DNA from: Armatimonadota bacterium
GTDB taxonomy: Bacteria > Armatimonadota > Fimbriimonadia > Fimbriimonadales > Fimbriimonadaceae
Direction: 5' to 3'
Assembly: GCA_037138755.1 (NCBI GenBank)
Contig: JBAXHT010000001.1
Coordinates: 1,955,805-2,019,804 of the forward strand
DNA length: 64,000 nucleotides
A program made the translations under genes and the position numbers. Within the stretch, counting starts at the first letter, position 1. The number at the start of each line of letters is the position of its first letter. The notes under the pieces are model-generated. The model ran no database searches. It was not told the DNA's origin and worked only from the letters and a program-made list of their open reading frames with translations. Below, one piece after another: positions 43,014-51,512 of the stretch.

Positions 43014-44342
43014 ATGAAGAATGGCAACAAACTGAAAATCTTGGTTGTCTCGAATCTGTGTCCTCCTGAATACGAGGGTGGATTCGAACTCAGTGCGCTT
43101 CGCAACGCCGAGAGCCTCCGCGCCTTGGGGCATGAAGTCGATCTCATCACCAGTAAGTTTCGGAAGAGTTTTCAAGGCGAGCGAACGGATCGCCACTTTG
43201 TATCGCGAATTTTTCGACTTTCGACGGCCAAGGACGGTTGGGCCCTCGCGTCGAGTTTTATGGATGGGAGCTCAAAGCTCGATTTTTCCTTTGGCGAATT
43301 GGCGAAGCAGGTTGCGATTCGCATGGCGAATATCGGCTCGATTCTCGGAATGCTCCAGGTCTCATCGAGAAACGAAGCGGCAATGCGGGGCTTCCTTTCT
43401 GACAAAGAGTACGACGTGGCCTATGTCTTCGGCCTCCACATGATCGGAACCTCGGTCATTCATCCGTTGATGGCCAAAGGCATTCCATTGGTCTACCACC
43501 AAGGGGATGAGTGGCTTGCCGCTTACATCTTCGGTTCTCCCGTGAAGCATGCCATCCTGACGGCCTTTGCACCTCTGAGATACCGACGCGAACGAAAGAT
43601 TGACTTGAGCCGAGTAGTGACCGTTTCTCATTTCATGAAGACGCGATTCGGAGAACTCGGTTTTCCGCTGGACGGCGTTTCGGTTATCCATCGTGGATTT
43701 GAGCACGCCACGAGCCTCGTGGAGACGACCGACCGGTACGCTCCGCCCGTTTTTCTACTAGCCTCGAGATTGGCGCTGTATAAGGGGATACACATTGCGA
43801 TTAGGGCCGCAGAAACACTTGACGCTCAAATGCCGGATCAGCCGTGGGAAATGTGGATCGCAGGGGGTGGAGACCCCAAAGTGGTTGCCTTTTTCGAGCG
43901 AATGATCGCTGAACTCAAAGTGGAGCACCGGGTGAAGTTGCTCGGAAAACTCTCTCGCGACCAGGTGATCCAGCACATGCGTCGTTCGACGGCATTTATT
44001 TCGCCAAGCGTGTTTGATGAGCCGTTTGGCAACACCAACATCGAAGCGATGGCCTCCGGCGCACCTTTGATCGCTTCTCGCAGTGGTGCGATTGAAGAAA
44101 TCGTTGTCAACTCCGAATCGGGACTGATCTACAACCGCGCAAGCCACAATGAACTTGCGTCGCACATGAAACTGATCCTTACTGAGCCATCCGTGGCCGA
44201 ACGACTTTCGCGCCGAGGAGTCGAGAGAGTTCAAAATCACTTTCTCCAGTCAGAAATCATTAGGCAAGTCGAGGACACGTTAAGGGTTGCCGCTGGGGTT
44301 TCACCTGATCGCGTCGAAAGCACTTCGGCGACGCTGCGCTGA
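43014..44342 (+). CDS. GT4-family glycosyltransferase
   Basis: 442 residues from the ATG behind GGAATCTGGA; a GTG at 42969 adds residues of no family character. The N-domain starts KILVVSNLCPPEYEGGFELS, typical of GT4. The C-domain has FLLASRLALYKGIH and the EX7E motif EPFGNTNIE. No cysteine insertion. It begins a plus-strand set of three genes (two GT4 and gmd) divergent from the minus-strand glycosyltransferase unit. Confidence 0.9.
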   Translation: MKNGNKLKILVVSNLCPPEYEGGFELSALRNAESLRALGHEVDLITSKFRKSFQGERTDRHFVSRIFRLSTAKDGWALASSFMDGSSKLDFSFGELAKQVAIRMANIGSILGMLQVSSRNEAAMRGFLSDKEYDVAYVFGLHMIGTSVIHPLMAKGIPLVYHQGDEWLAAYIFGSPVKHAILTAFAPLRYRRERKIDLSRVVTVSHFMKTRFGELGFPLDGVSVIHRGFEHATSLVETTDRYAPPVFLLASRLALYKGIHIAIRAAETLDAQMPDQPWEMWIAGGGDPKVVAFFERMIAELKVEHRVKLLGKLSRDQVIQHMRRSTAFISPSVFDEPFGNTNIEAMASGAPLIASRSGAIEEIVVNSESGLIYNRASHNELASHMKLILTEPSVAERLSRRGVERVQNHFLQSEIIRQVEDTLRVAAGVSPDRVESTSATLR

Positions 44343-44376
44343 GGGGGCGATACGCAAAAGGTAAAGTTTGATACCT

Positions 44377-45504
44377 ATGCGCATCGCCATTTCGGGGTTC
44401 CCATTTACTACTGAACCCGGTAAGAGATATGCGGGTGTCGGGCGAAACATGGCGCGTGTGCTCGAAGAGATCGTTCGCAAAGATCGCGGAGATACCTATC
44501 ACATCTTTATCAACTCAAAGGTCGATCTCGACCCAAGTTGGGAGAATTGTAAATGGATCACTTGGCATAGAGTCGAAGTAAAGGGGGTTGCCCATCGACT
44601 TTTCTGGGAGCACTTCCTCGTTGGCAAACAAGCAACTAAATTAGGTTGCGATCTAGTGCACTCTTTATTCGCCAACTTGCCTTTTGGCTGCAAACTGCCG
44701 ATGACAACTCTTGTCCATGATGCCTTTCCCAGAACGCATCCCCAGTGGTACACGCCGCGCAACCGCCGGATCCTTGATTGGATGACTGCAAGCGGGTGCC
44801 GATTGGCAACTCACGTCCTGACCGTTTCTGAATTCGCAAGGACAGAGTTGAACCGGGCATACGGCACCCCGCTCGAGAAAATCACCGTCTGCTACAACGG
44901 GCCCGGAAACGATGTCCAGCAGTTAACCGAAGCCGAACTGATCTCCGTCAGTCGCGAGGGCCTGCCTGACTTAGACGTTCCGTTTGTGTTCACAGTGAGC
45001 ACGCTCGAACCAAGAAAGAATTTATCGGGGCTGATTCGAGCATTTGAATCGGTCCCTCAAATCAAGCTATATGTAGCAGGCGCGAAGGGTTGGCTCAATT
45101 CTGAGCTTGCCCAAGTGGTTGAGAATTCACCAGCAAGGGATCGAATCGTCTTTCTCGGCTACGTCTCAGATGAGCAGCTTAACCTTCTCCTAAACAAGTG
45201 CAAGCTGTTCGCATTGGTATCCTTTGTGGAGGGATTTGGGATTCCAGTCTTGGAGGCGATGATCGCCGGAGCGCCGGTCGTCACGAGCCAAACGAGCTCG
45301 CTACCGGAGGTGGCCGGCGGGTGGGCTTACTACTGTGATCCAGAGAATCCGGCTTCGATTGCCGAAGCCCTGTTATTTGCTCTAGGAAATGAGGAAGAAC
45401 TAAGTAGAAAAGCTGCGGGTGGCAAAGAATTTGCCACTCAATTTACTTGGGAAGCTAGTGTGGACAGAATGCACCAGGTTTTCCATTCATTGGTAGGAAG
45501 ATAG
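44377..45504 (+). CDS. GT4-family glycosyltransferase
   Basis: 375 residues from ATG; a TTG three codons upstream is less likely. The N-domain keeps the glycine-rich acceptor loop (KRYAGVGRNMARVLEE), followed by a HDAFPRTHPQWY segment. The C-domain has TVSTLEPRKNLSGL and EX7E EGFGIPVLE, very close to the enzyme at 39269-40387, which suggests an older duplication or the same linkage type. It lies six bases before gmd, so a GDP-mannose- or deoxyhexose-type donor is plausible; this is inference. Confidence 0.9.
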   Translation: MRIAISGFPFTTEPGKRYAGVGRNMARVLEEIVRKDRGDTYHIFINSKVDLDPSWENCKWITWHRVEVKGVAHRLFWEHFLVGKQATKLGCDLVHSLFANLPFGCKLPMTTLVHDAFPRTHPQWYTPRNRRILDWMTASGCRLATHVLTVSEFARTELNRAYGTPLEKITVCYNGPGNDVQQLTEAELISVSREGLPDLDVPFVFTVSTLEPRKNLSGLIRAFESVPQIKLYVAGAKGWLNSELAQVVENSPARDRIVFLGYVSDEQLNLLLNKCKLFALVSFVEGFGIPVLEAMIAGAPVVTSQTSSLPEVAGGWAYYCDPENPASIAEALLFALGNEEELSRKAAGGKEFATQFTWEASVDRMHQVFHSLVGR

Positions 45505-45510
45505 AAAAGA

Positions 45511-46545
45511 ATGTCGAAAGTTGCAATTGTTACGGGTGTCACAGGCCAGGACGGGGCGTACCTCTCCAAGCTGTTGTTGGAGAAGGGTTACAAGGTTTAC
45601 GGAGCAGTGCGACGTAGCGCGTCCACGAATTTTTGGCGTCTGGAAGAACTGGGGGTTCGAAGCGAAATCGAGTACGTCTCAATGGATCTCTGCGAGTACA
45701 CCAATATCATCCGAACAATCAGGAAGATTCAACCAGATGAGTTCTTCAACCTCGCAGCCCAGAGTTTTGTTGCAGCCTCTTTTGAGATGCCGATGTACAC
45801 CGCGGATGCCGATGGAACCGCAGTTTTGAGAATTCTTGAGGCGATCCGGGAATTCAGCCCCGCGACGCGATTCTATCAAGCTTCGACTTCCGAGATGTTC
45901 GGAAAGGTCCAAGAGATTCCTCAGAAAGAGTCAACTCCGTTCTATCCTCGCTCGCCATATGGAGTCGCGAAGCTGTTCGGACACTGGATGACGGTCAACT
46001 ACCGAGAGTCGTACAACATGCACGCCTCCTCAGGCATCCTGTTTAATCACGAGTCGCCACTGCGCGGAAGAGAGTTCGTCTCGCGAAAGATTACTTCGAC
46101 TCTGGCAAACATGGCCCGAGGACACGAATCCGTCCTTGAGCTTGGGAACATGGATGCAAAACGTGATTGGGGCTTCGCTGGCGACTACGTCGAGGGAATG
46201 TGGCGGATGCTGCAACAGCCCGAAGGAGGCGACTACGTCCTTGCGACGAACGAAACGCACACCGTTCGAAAGTTTGTCGAAATCGCATCACGTTTCGTTG
46301 GGTTCGAAATTGAATGGGCTGGCTCAGCCGAAGCTGAAATTGGAGTTGATAAGAAGACGGGACGAACGATTGTCAAGATCAATCCGGCATTCTATCGCCC
46401 CGCTGAGGTCGAGCTACTCATCGGTGATCCAGCGAAGGCTGAAAAAGTGCTTGGCTGGCAACGCAAGATGTCGTTTGAGGGCCTCGTCGAGGCGATGCAG
46501 CAAGCCGACCTCGATCGAGCTGCCAAGGGACTCGTTAGCAACTAA
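45511..46545 (+). CDS. gmd: GDP-mannose 4,6-dehydratase
   Basis: 344 residues, full length, of the extended SDR family. NADP-binding loop TGVTGQDGAYLSKLL near the start, catalytic Thr/Ser in ASTSEMFG, the Tyr-Lys pair in YPRSPYGVAKLFGHW, and the family signature SPLRGREFVSRK. It makes GDP-4-keto-6-deoxymannose, precursor of fucose, rhamnose, colitose or perosamine types. The next enzyme (fcl, rmd or an aminotransferase) is not in the window, so the final sugar is open. A strong terminator follows. Confidence 0.95.
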   Translation: MSKVAIVTGVTGQDGAYLSKLLLEKGYKVYGAVRRSASTNFWRLEELGVRSEIEYVSMDLCEYTNIIRTIRKIQPDEFFNLAAQSFVAASFEMPMYTADADGTAVLRILEAIREFSPATRFYQASTSEMFGKVQEIPQKESTPFYPRSPYGVAKLFGHWMTVNYRESYNMHASSGILFNHESPLRGREFVSRKITSTLANMARGHESVLELGNMDAKRDWGFAGDYVEGMWRMLQQPEGGDYVLATNETHTVRKFVEIASRFVGFEIEWAGSAEAEIGVDKKTGRTIVKINPAFYRPAEVELLIGDPAKAEKVLGWQRKMSFEGLVEAMQQADLDRAAKGLVSN

Positions 46546-46546
46546 T

Positions 46547-47734
46547 CTAAGCGAGCGAATTGTACACCTGGATCAATTGATCCAGGTGTTTTTTTGTCGT
46601 TAGCGGGGCTTTCCAGTAGCGTGTGTACGCCTCGTCGCCGAGGATTTGCGCTTGCTCGTCCGTCATAGCAGCTAGAACAGCCGCAAGTTCCGCTTCGCCT
46701 TGGTAAAGGACGCCAGTGGCTCCGTGCTCGATGTACTCGGTCGAAGCGCAGTTCTTGGCTACGATCGCCGTTACCCCTTGAGAAATCGCTTCGATCACGG
46801 CTAGTCCCGCCGTCTCGTACCAAAGGGAAGGCATCACGACCGCACGGCTCCCACGTATCCTCTTTTGTACGTCCTCGTGCGAAAGCCAGCCCGTCAGAAT
46901 CGCATCTGGATTGGCGACCAGGATGGCTTCTCGTTCTGGGCCATCACCGATGAACTGACACTTTACTCCGGCGGCTTTGGCGGCTCGGGCAAATCCGACG
47001 ACACCCTTTTCTTGTGATAGGCGACCGACGTAGGTAAAGACCGGATTGCGTTGTTCAGTTTTGGGTTCTTGGTCTTTGGAAACCGGATTGTAAATCGTGG
47101 TTGATGGAGTCGACTTCGGTAAGTGCGGTTCGATGATGCGGCGGCTGAATTCGCTCACGTAAACAAAGTGTTCGAAGTCCTCGAGTATCCGTTCTTTCGC
47201 TATTCTGGAACCTCTTGCCGTCTGCATTAGCTTCATAGGCCAACCTTTGTGCGTGCACTGGCAGGTTTTGCAGGCCAGTGAAAGCGGTTGGTGGTGGCAA
47301 ATCTGGTTCTTGGTGGAGATGTAAAAGGTTGTATTCGGACAGACAACCCCGAAGTCGTGAAGAGTGAAGACGAGCTTAAATCCGCGTTGCCTAGCTTCTT
47401 TGATCACGGCTCCCGTAAGAATACGCCGAAAGGCGTGGACGTGGATGACCGTGTCATTCGGCCTGAACTTGGAGAGAAGTTCACCGAATTTTTCGGCGGC
47501 AGCTTGGTTCCAAACAAACCGCTTGAAAACCTCTACCTTTGATGCGTGATACGCGTCGGACTGCTTTATCGAAACGCACTGAATGTTGTCTAGCTCGGGA
47601 GTCGAGACTGGCTCTCCCGCGAAGAAAGTGACGTTGTATCCAGCGCCTTTCAGGGCCAGCGCCGAGGTTATTGCAACACGTTCGGTGCCACCCGTTGTGC
47701 CGGCACCGTCGCAGACAATGATGATGTTTCTCAT
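46547..47734 (-). CDS. GT4-family glycosyltransferase with a cysteine-rich insertion (paralogue 3 of 3)
   Basis: 395 residues from the ATG that overlaps the ugd stop (ATGA); a longer frame to 47875 reads through ugd and is rejected. GGTERVAIT in the N-domain, FTYVGRLSQEKGVVG and the EX7E motif ETAGLAVIE in the C-domain. The cysteine-rich loop (CPNTTFY, ICHHQPLSLAC, then CQC) is closest to paralogue 1. The codons for the last residues carry the gmd terminator. Coupled to ugd, so a UDP-glucuronate-type donor is a reasonable guess, not a demonstration. Confidence 0.9.
   Translation of the reverse strand: MRNIIIVCDGAGTTGGTERVAITSALALKGAGYNVTFFAGEPVSTPELDNIQCVSIKQSDAYHASKVEVFKRFVWNQAAAEKFGELLSKFRPNDTVIHVHAFRRILTGAVIKEARQRGFKLVFTLHDFGVVCPNTTFYISTKNQICHHQPLSLACKTCQCTHKGWPMKLMQTARGSRIAKERILEDFEHFVYVSEFSRRIIEPHLPKSTPSTTIYNPVSKDQEPKTEQRNPVFTYVGRLSQEKGVVGFARAAKAAGVKCQFIGDGPEREAILVANPDAILTGWLSHEDVQKRIRGSRAVVMPSLWYETAGLAVIEAISQGVTAIVAKNCASTEYIEHGATGVLYQGEAELAAVLAAMTDEQAQILGDEAYTRYWKAPLTTKKHLDQLIQVYNSLA
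46564..46596 (+). terminator. Rho-independent terminator of the gmd transcript, inside the opposite gene
   Basis: CACCTGGATCAA and its complement form a perfect palindrome (46565-46588) followed by seven T on the plus strand. It starts 20 bases past the gmd stop and lies entirely within the last codons of the minus-strand glycosyltransferase gene, where it encodes part of its C-terminal helix. Confidence 0.9.
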
Positions 47735-49026
47735 GAAGCGATGCCGATGGTGTGGTACTCCCACCCCGCGGCTCTGGCTTTTTCGGGAGCGTACACGCGC
47801 CGACCGTCGAACATAATCGCTTCTTTTGCCGTTCCGGCAAGCCGGGCAAGATCGATCTGTCGGAACTCGTTCCATTCTGTGACAAGAACAACGACATCCG
47901 CGCCTTTACTCACATCGTAGGCGGAATTAACATAGATCGCAGCAGGGAAGTGCTCTTCAACAAGATGAGAGGCAACTGGGTCGTAGGCCTGCACTCGTCC
48001 GCCGGCCTTGAGGATTCGGTCGATAATGACCAAGGCCTTTGCATCACGGATATCGTCCGTGTTTGGCTTGAACGCTAGACCAAGAAGGCCAACGGTCTTT
48101 CCCTCAAATCCGCCGATTCGACTTTCGATGCGATCCAAGAAGTGATGCGTTTGGTCGTCGTTGATCTTAATGACTTCTTTGAGGAGCCCGAAATCGTAGT
48201 CAAGACCCTGAGCGGTTGCAACCATACCTTGGACGTCCTTGGGGAAGCAGGAGCCGCCCCACCCTAGCCCCGCGTACAGAAATTGTGGTCCGATTCGCTG
48301 GTCCGCCCCAATGCCTTTTGCAACATCTCCGATGTTGGCATTACAAAGTTCGCAAACGCGACTCATCGCGTTAATGAAGCTGATCTTGAGGGCCAAGAAG
48401 CTGTTTCCGCCGTATTTGATCAGTTCTGCCGAATTGAGGTCAGTGACGATGAACTCCGACTGGAGCGGAGCATACAGCTCCTTAAGTTTCTCCGCAGCTT
48501 CAGGTCGTCGAGTTCCGATAACGATTCGATCCGGATTAAGGGTGTCCGAGATTGCGCTGCCCTCGCGCAGGAATTCTGGGTTGGAAACGACATCGAACAT
48601 CTCAGCAGAAACGCCCTGCTCTCGAATGATCTGCTCGACCATATCTCCAGAGCCAACTGGAACAGTTGACTTATTGATGACGATGGTCGGTTTATCGATG
48701 GCCTTACCGATGTCGTTAGCAACCGCTCGGACTGCAGTCAGGTCAGGTGTTCCGTCGGCAGCGGGTGGAGTTCCCACGGCGATGAAGACTATTTCCGACT
48801 TCTTCACCGCGTCCGAAATGGAATTGGTAATTGCGAAGTTGCCGTTCTTCAGGGTCCGCTTAAGCATCTCCTCAATACCTGGTTCGAAGATGGGAGCAAT
48901 TCCTGCACGAATTGACTCAACCTTTTTAGGGTCTTTATCAACGCAAGTGACTTCGTTTCCTAAGTCGGCGAGCACCAATCCGGTGACCAAACCGACATAA
49001 CCAGTTCCAACAACTGCTACCTTCAT
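47731..49026 (-). CDS. ugd: UDP-glucose 6-dehydrogenase
   Basis: 431 residues. NAD-binding GTGYVGLVTGLVLAD at the N-terminus, VGTPPAADGTPDLTAV, and the catalytic cysteine in GWGGSCFPKDV with the family lysine following. It oxidises UDP-glucose to UDP-glucuronate in two NAD-dependent steps. The product is the substrate of the decarboxylase-like SDR encoded 0.6 kb away at 49595-50524, giving a route to UDP-xylose. It is followed by a GT4 gene with a 4-base overlap. Confidence 0.96.
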   Translation of the reverse strand: MKVAVVGTGYVGLVTGLVLADLGNEVTCVDKDPKKVESIRAGIAPIFEPGIEEMLKRTLKNGNFAITNSISDAVKKSEIVFIAVGTPPAADGTPDLTAVRAVANDIGKAIDKPTIVINKSTVPVGSGDMVEQIIREQGVSAEMFDVVSNPEFLREGSAISDTLNPDRIVIGTRRPEAAEKLKELYAPLQSEFIVTDLNSAELIKYGGNSFLALKISFINAMSRVCELCNANIGDVAKGIGADQRIGPQFLYAGLGWGGSCFPKDVQGMVATAQGLDYDFGLLKEVIKINDDQTHHFLDRIESRIGGFEGKTVGLLGLAFKPNTDDIRDAKALVIIDRILKAGGRVQAYDPVASHLVEEHFPAAIYVNSAYDVSKGADVVVLVTEWNEFRQIDLARLAGTAKEAIMFDGRRVYAPEKARAAGWEYHTIGIAS

Positions 49027-49080
49027 ATTTGACTCAGACTAAATTGTCGGCAACTTGCCAACAGAATTTGACGCTTGGCG

Positions 49081-49539
49081 TCAATCGAATTTGAATTGTG
49101 ATTCGATGTCCTCATGCCGGATTTCGTCCACAGGTTCAGTCTTACCCTTTCCAGCATACAGTTGGTTCGGAAAGTTAAGAACGTATGCATCTTCTGAGCC
49201 GACATTCCTGTAACCATGAACGACTCCTGGTGGCACGATGATCGCAACCGGGTTCGACTTGCCCACCAGAAATGTGTAGCTCCATTTGGGTTCTCCTGGG
49301 CGGTTTTCCCACAACCGAACCTCGTATTCACCATCCACGAAACAGAACAGATCTGTCTGGTTGACATGCTCGTGCGGTCCGCGAGCGATCCCCGGGTGAG
49401 TCACGCTGATGTATCCCATCGTGGGCAGGGTGCCCTCCGGTATTTCATCTGATCGAAATAGCTCGGTGAGGTGTCCACGCGAGTCAACATGGGTTCCGAG
49501 TGGCTTGATCACGACTCCGGCGGCTAAATCATTTGGCAT
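49081..49539 (-). CDS. RmlC-like cupin, dTDP-4-dehydrorhamnose 3,5-epimerase family
   Basis: 152 residues from ATG at 49539; an ATG at 49572 would add 11 residues but would leave only 22 bases to the divergent gene. The family pattern is clear: [20 protein letters not shown], the histidine in [18 protein letters not shown], and [14 protein letters not shown]. Such enzymes epimerise keto-sugars or have related isomerase roles. True RmlC also needs rmlABD, none of which is here, so it may act on the Gmd product or on another keto-sugar. It lies 54 bases upstream of ugd on the same strand. Confidence 0.85.
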   Translation of the reverse strand: MPNDLAAGVVIKPLGTHVDSRGHLTELFRSDEIPEGTLPTMGYISVTHPGIARGPHEHVNQTDLFCFVDGEYEVRLWENRPGEPKWSYTFLVGKSNPVAIIVPPGVVHGYRNVGSEDAYVLNFPNQLYAGKGKTEPVDEIRHEDIESQFKFD

Positions 49540-49594
49540 GTCGATGAAATGTACCTGCGAACATCGTGCCATACAGCCACAATATAGGGAAGCT

Positions 49595-50524
49595 ATGAGA
49601 GTTGTTTTGACTGGTGGAGCTGGTTTTCTGGGATCGCACCTCTCGGACTTGCTGTTGAGCAAGGGGCATGAGGTTGTGGCGATTGACAGCCTCATCACTG
49701 GGTCTGGGCAAAACATAGCGCACTTGAAGGGCAATCCAAAGTTTGAGTTTGTCAGGCACGACTGCTCGCTTCCGTTCACCGTTGATGGAACGGTGGATTT
49801 TGTTGCCCACTTCGCCTCCGCTGCTTCTCCCGACGACTTCAAGAAGATTCCGTTCGATGTTCTCCGAGCCGGTTCCTACGCCACGGATAACTGCCTCGAT
49901 CTGGCTGTGTCAAAGGGTGCTAAGTTCATTTTGGCTTCCACCTCGGAAGTCTACGGCGACCCTCAGTTTTCACCGCAACCCGAGTCTTACTGGGGCAACG
50001 TCAATCCGAATGGTCCACGCTCGGTTTACGACGAAGCCAAAAGATTTGCCGAAGCCACGACGATGGCTTACCATCGCTTCAAAGGCGTCGACACGCGGAT
50101 CATTAGGTTCTTCAACACATACGGACCAAGGATGCGACTCGACGACGGTCGCGTCGTTCCAAACTTTGTCAACCAAGCCTTGAGGAATCAACCGATTACG
50201 ATCTACGGCGACGGCTCTCAGACTCGATCATTTGGTTACTGCGCCGATATTCTGGACTGCGTATACCGACTCATGGAATCCGACCTCCACGATCCCGTCA
50301 ACATCGGCACCGAGCAGGAACGAACGATCCTTCAATTCGCCGAAGCGGTAATCAAAGTGACCGGCTCTTCTTCCGAGATCGTTTATTTCGATGCGGCCGT
50401 CGACGATCCAAAGCAGCGGCGCCCCGATATCACCCGTGCAAGGACACTGCTTGGTTGGGAGCCAACGACTCAACTTGAGGAAGGACTTGCGAAAACGGTA
50501 CAGTACTTCCGCGAGTTGATGTAG
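49595..50524 (+). CDS. UDP-glucuronate decarboxylase-like NAD-dependent epimerase (UDP-xylose synthase type)
   Basis: 309 residues from ATG behind AGGGAAG; the longer frame from 49409 is a shadow of the opposite gene. Rossmann loop [10 protein letters not shown], the family [13 protein letters not shown] box, Ser/Tyr/Lys catalytic set in STSEVYGDP and [10 protein letters not shown], and the arginine in [20 protein letters not shown]. These match UXS-type decarboxylases more closely than dTDP-glucose dehydratases. With Ugd it would convert UDP-glucose to UDP-xylose. Divergent from the RmlC-like gene. Confidence 0.88.
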   Translation: MRVVLTGGAGFLGSHLSDLLLSKGHEVVAIDSLITGSGQNIAHLKGNPKFEFVRHDCSLPFTVDGTVDFVAHFASAASPDDFKKIPFDVLRAGSYATDNCLDLAVSKGAKFILASTSEVYGDPQFSPQPESYWGNVNPNGPRSVYDEAKRFAEATTMAYHRFKGVDTRIIRFFNTYGPRMRLDDGRVVPNFVNQALRNQPITIYGDGSQTRSFGYCADILDCVYRLMESDLHDPVNIGTEQERTILQFAEAVIKVTGSSSEIVYFDAAVDDPKQRRPDITRARTLLGWEPTTQLEEGLAKTVQYFRELM

Positions 50525-50621
50525 ATTGATGGAATGATTGGCACGATTTTAGCGTTAAAACGAGTGAGAATTTGATTTGGAGCAGGTCGCAACACTAGAA
50601 GCAAAGCAAGAGAAAGGCTCA

Positions 50622-51512
50622 ATGCTGGACGATGTCCAGGCGGTTTTGCGGCGCGTTCTTGACTGGGTCAAAGACGGAGGGCTTGCTCGCGTCTCTCGGC
50701 ATGAGCTTTTTATTCCTTCGGTAGTCGGTCTGATCGGGCTCAGCCTTATGTTCTGGCCGCTTTATCGCCAGGTCTACAAGATGTGGAACGAGGACGACAA
50801 CTACTCTCACATCATCCTGGTTCCGTTTTTGATCATTTGGCAGCTTCACCGGCGACGAGACATGTTTGTTGAGTCCGCGCGGAAAAGCGCGCCGATGGTT
50901 CTTCTTCTCCTGGCTCCGCTGGCTTACTTCCAATACATCGCGTTCATCGGCGACTGGTGGGCCATGCAGTCCATTTGCTTCATTGCAGCGGTCTTCGGGG
51001 TCGTTTGGACGCTGTTTGGTGGGCACTGGGCATGGAGGGCACTACTGCCGATCCTCTTCATCGTCTTCATGCTCCCAATTGCAAGCTCGTATCTTGACGC
51101 GAACACTAACGAGTTGCAAATCGCCTCGACGACGGTTGCTGAGAAGCTGTTAGCGTTGACCGGATTCGGTCCCACTCGCCTCGATCCAACCTCAATTCAA
51201 CTCAACTCTTACGCTTTGAACATAGCAGTGCCTTGTTCGGGTCTAAAGCTTCTGGTGGCCGTGACCTGCTTTACATGTCACTTCATCCTATTCGCCCGTT
51301 CGACGATCAACTTCAATTTCATGATGTTGCTGATGATCGTTCCCCTTTGCTTGCTAATGAATGGCCTTCGCATCGCGATGATCGGGATGGTCGGCGAACA
51401 ATGGGGGGCTCCGGCTGGTGCCGCCTTCCACGACTGGAGCGGCTACATCATGCTCCTCATTTGCTTCTGGATTATCTTCAAGGCAGCGAGACTGCTGGGA
51501 TGGAAAGAATGA
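50622..51512 (+). CDS. Exosortase (EpsH-type), PEP-CTERM sorting transpeptidase
   Basis: 296 residues from ATG behind AGAAAGG; a TTG at 50577 would add 15 residues. About eight membrane helices. The catalytic residues expected of the exosortase family are all present: Cys205 in VPCSGLKLL, Arg250 in MNGLRIAMIG, and His270 in AFHDWSGY. Exosortases cleave PEP-CTERM signals at the cytoplasmic membrane and probably attach the protein to surface polymer. Location at the end of a polysaccharide locus and coupling to epsI (ATGA) is the classic EpsH arrangement. Confidence 0.94.
   Translation: MLDDVQAVLRRVLDWVKDGGLARVSRHELFIPSVVGLIGLSLMFWPLYRQVYKMWNEDDNYSHIILVPFLIIWQLHRRRDMFVESARKSAPMVLLLLAPLAYFQYIAFIGDWWAMQSICFIAAVFGVVWTLFGGHWAWRALLPILFIVFMLPIASSYLDANTNELQIASTTVAEKLLALTGFGPTRLDPTSIQLNSYALNIAVPCSGLKLLVAVTCFTCHFILFARSTINFNFMMLLMIVPLCLLMNGLRIAMIGMVGEQWGAPAGAAFHDWSGYIMLLICFWIIFKAARLLGWKE

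Noticed and set aside
47735-47875. A 5' extension of the minus-strand GT4 gene with cysteines (RSCPACRNGKR)
   Set aside because: It is the antisense-frame shadow of the ugd 3' end; the ATG overlapping the ugd stop fits GT4 N-termini.
49409-49594. A long 5' extension of the UXS-like gene
   Set aside because: These codons are the complement of the RmlC-like gene. The Rossmann motif starts exactly at 49595, behind a ribosome site.
51233-51508. A 92-codon extension of EpsI upstream of its ATG
   Set aside because: It lies fully within the exosortase gene in another frame and lacks signal peptide or EpsI features.
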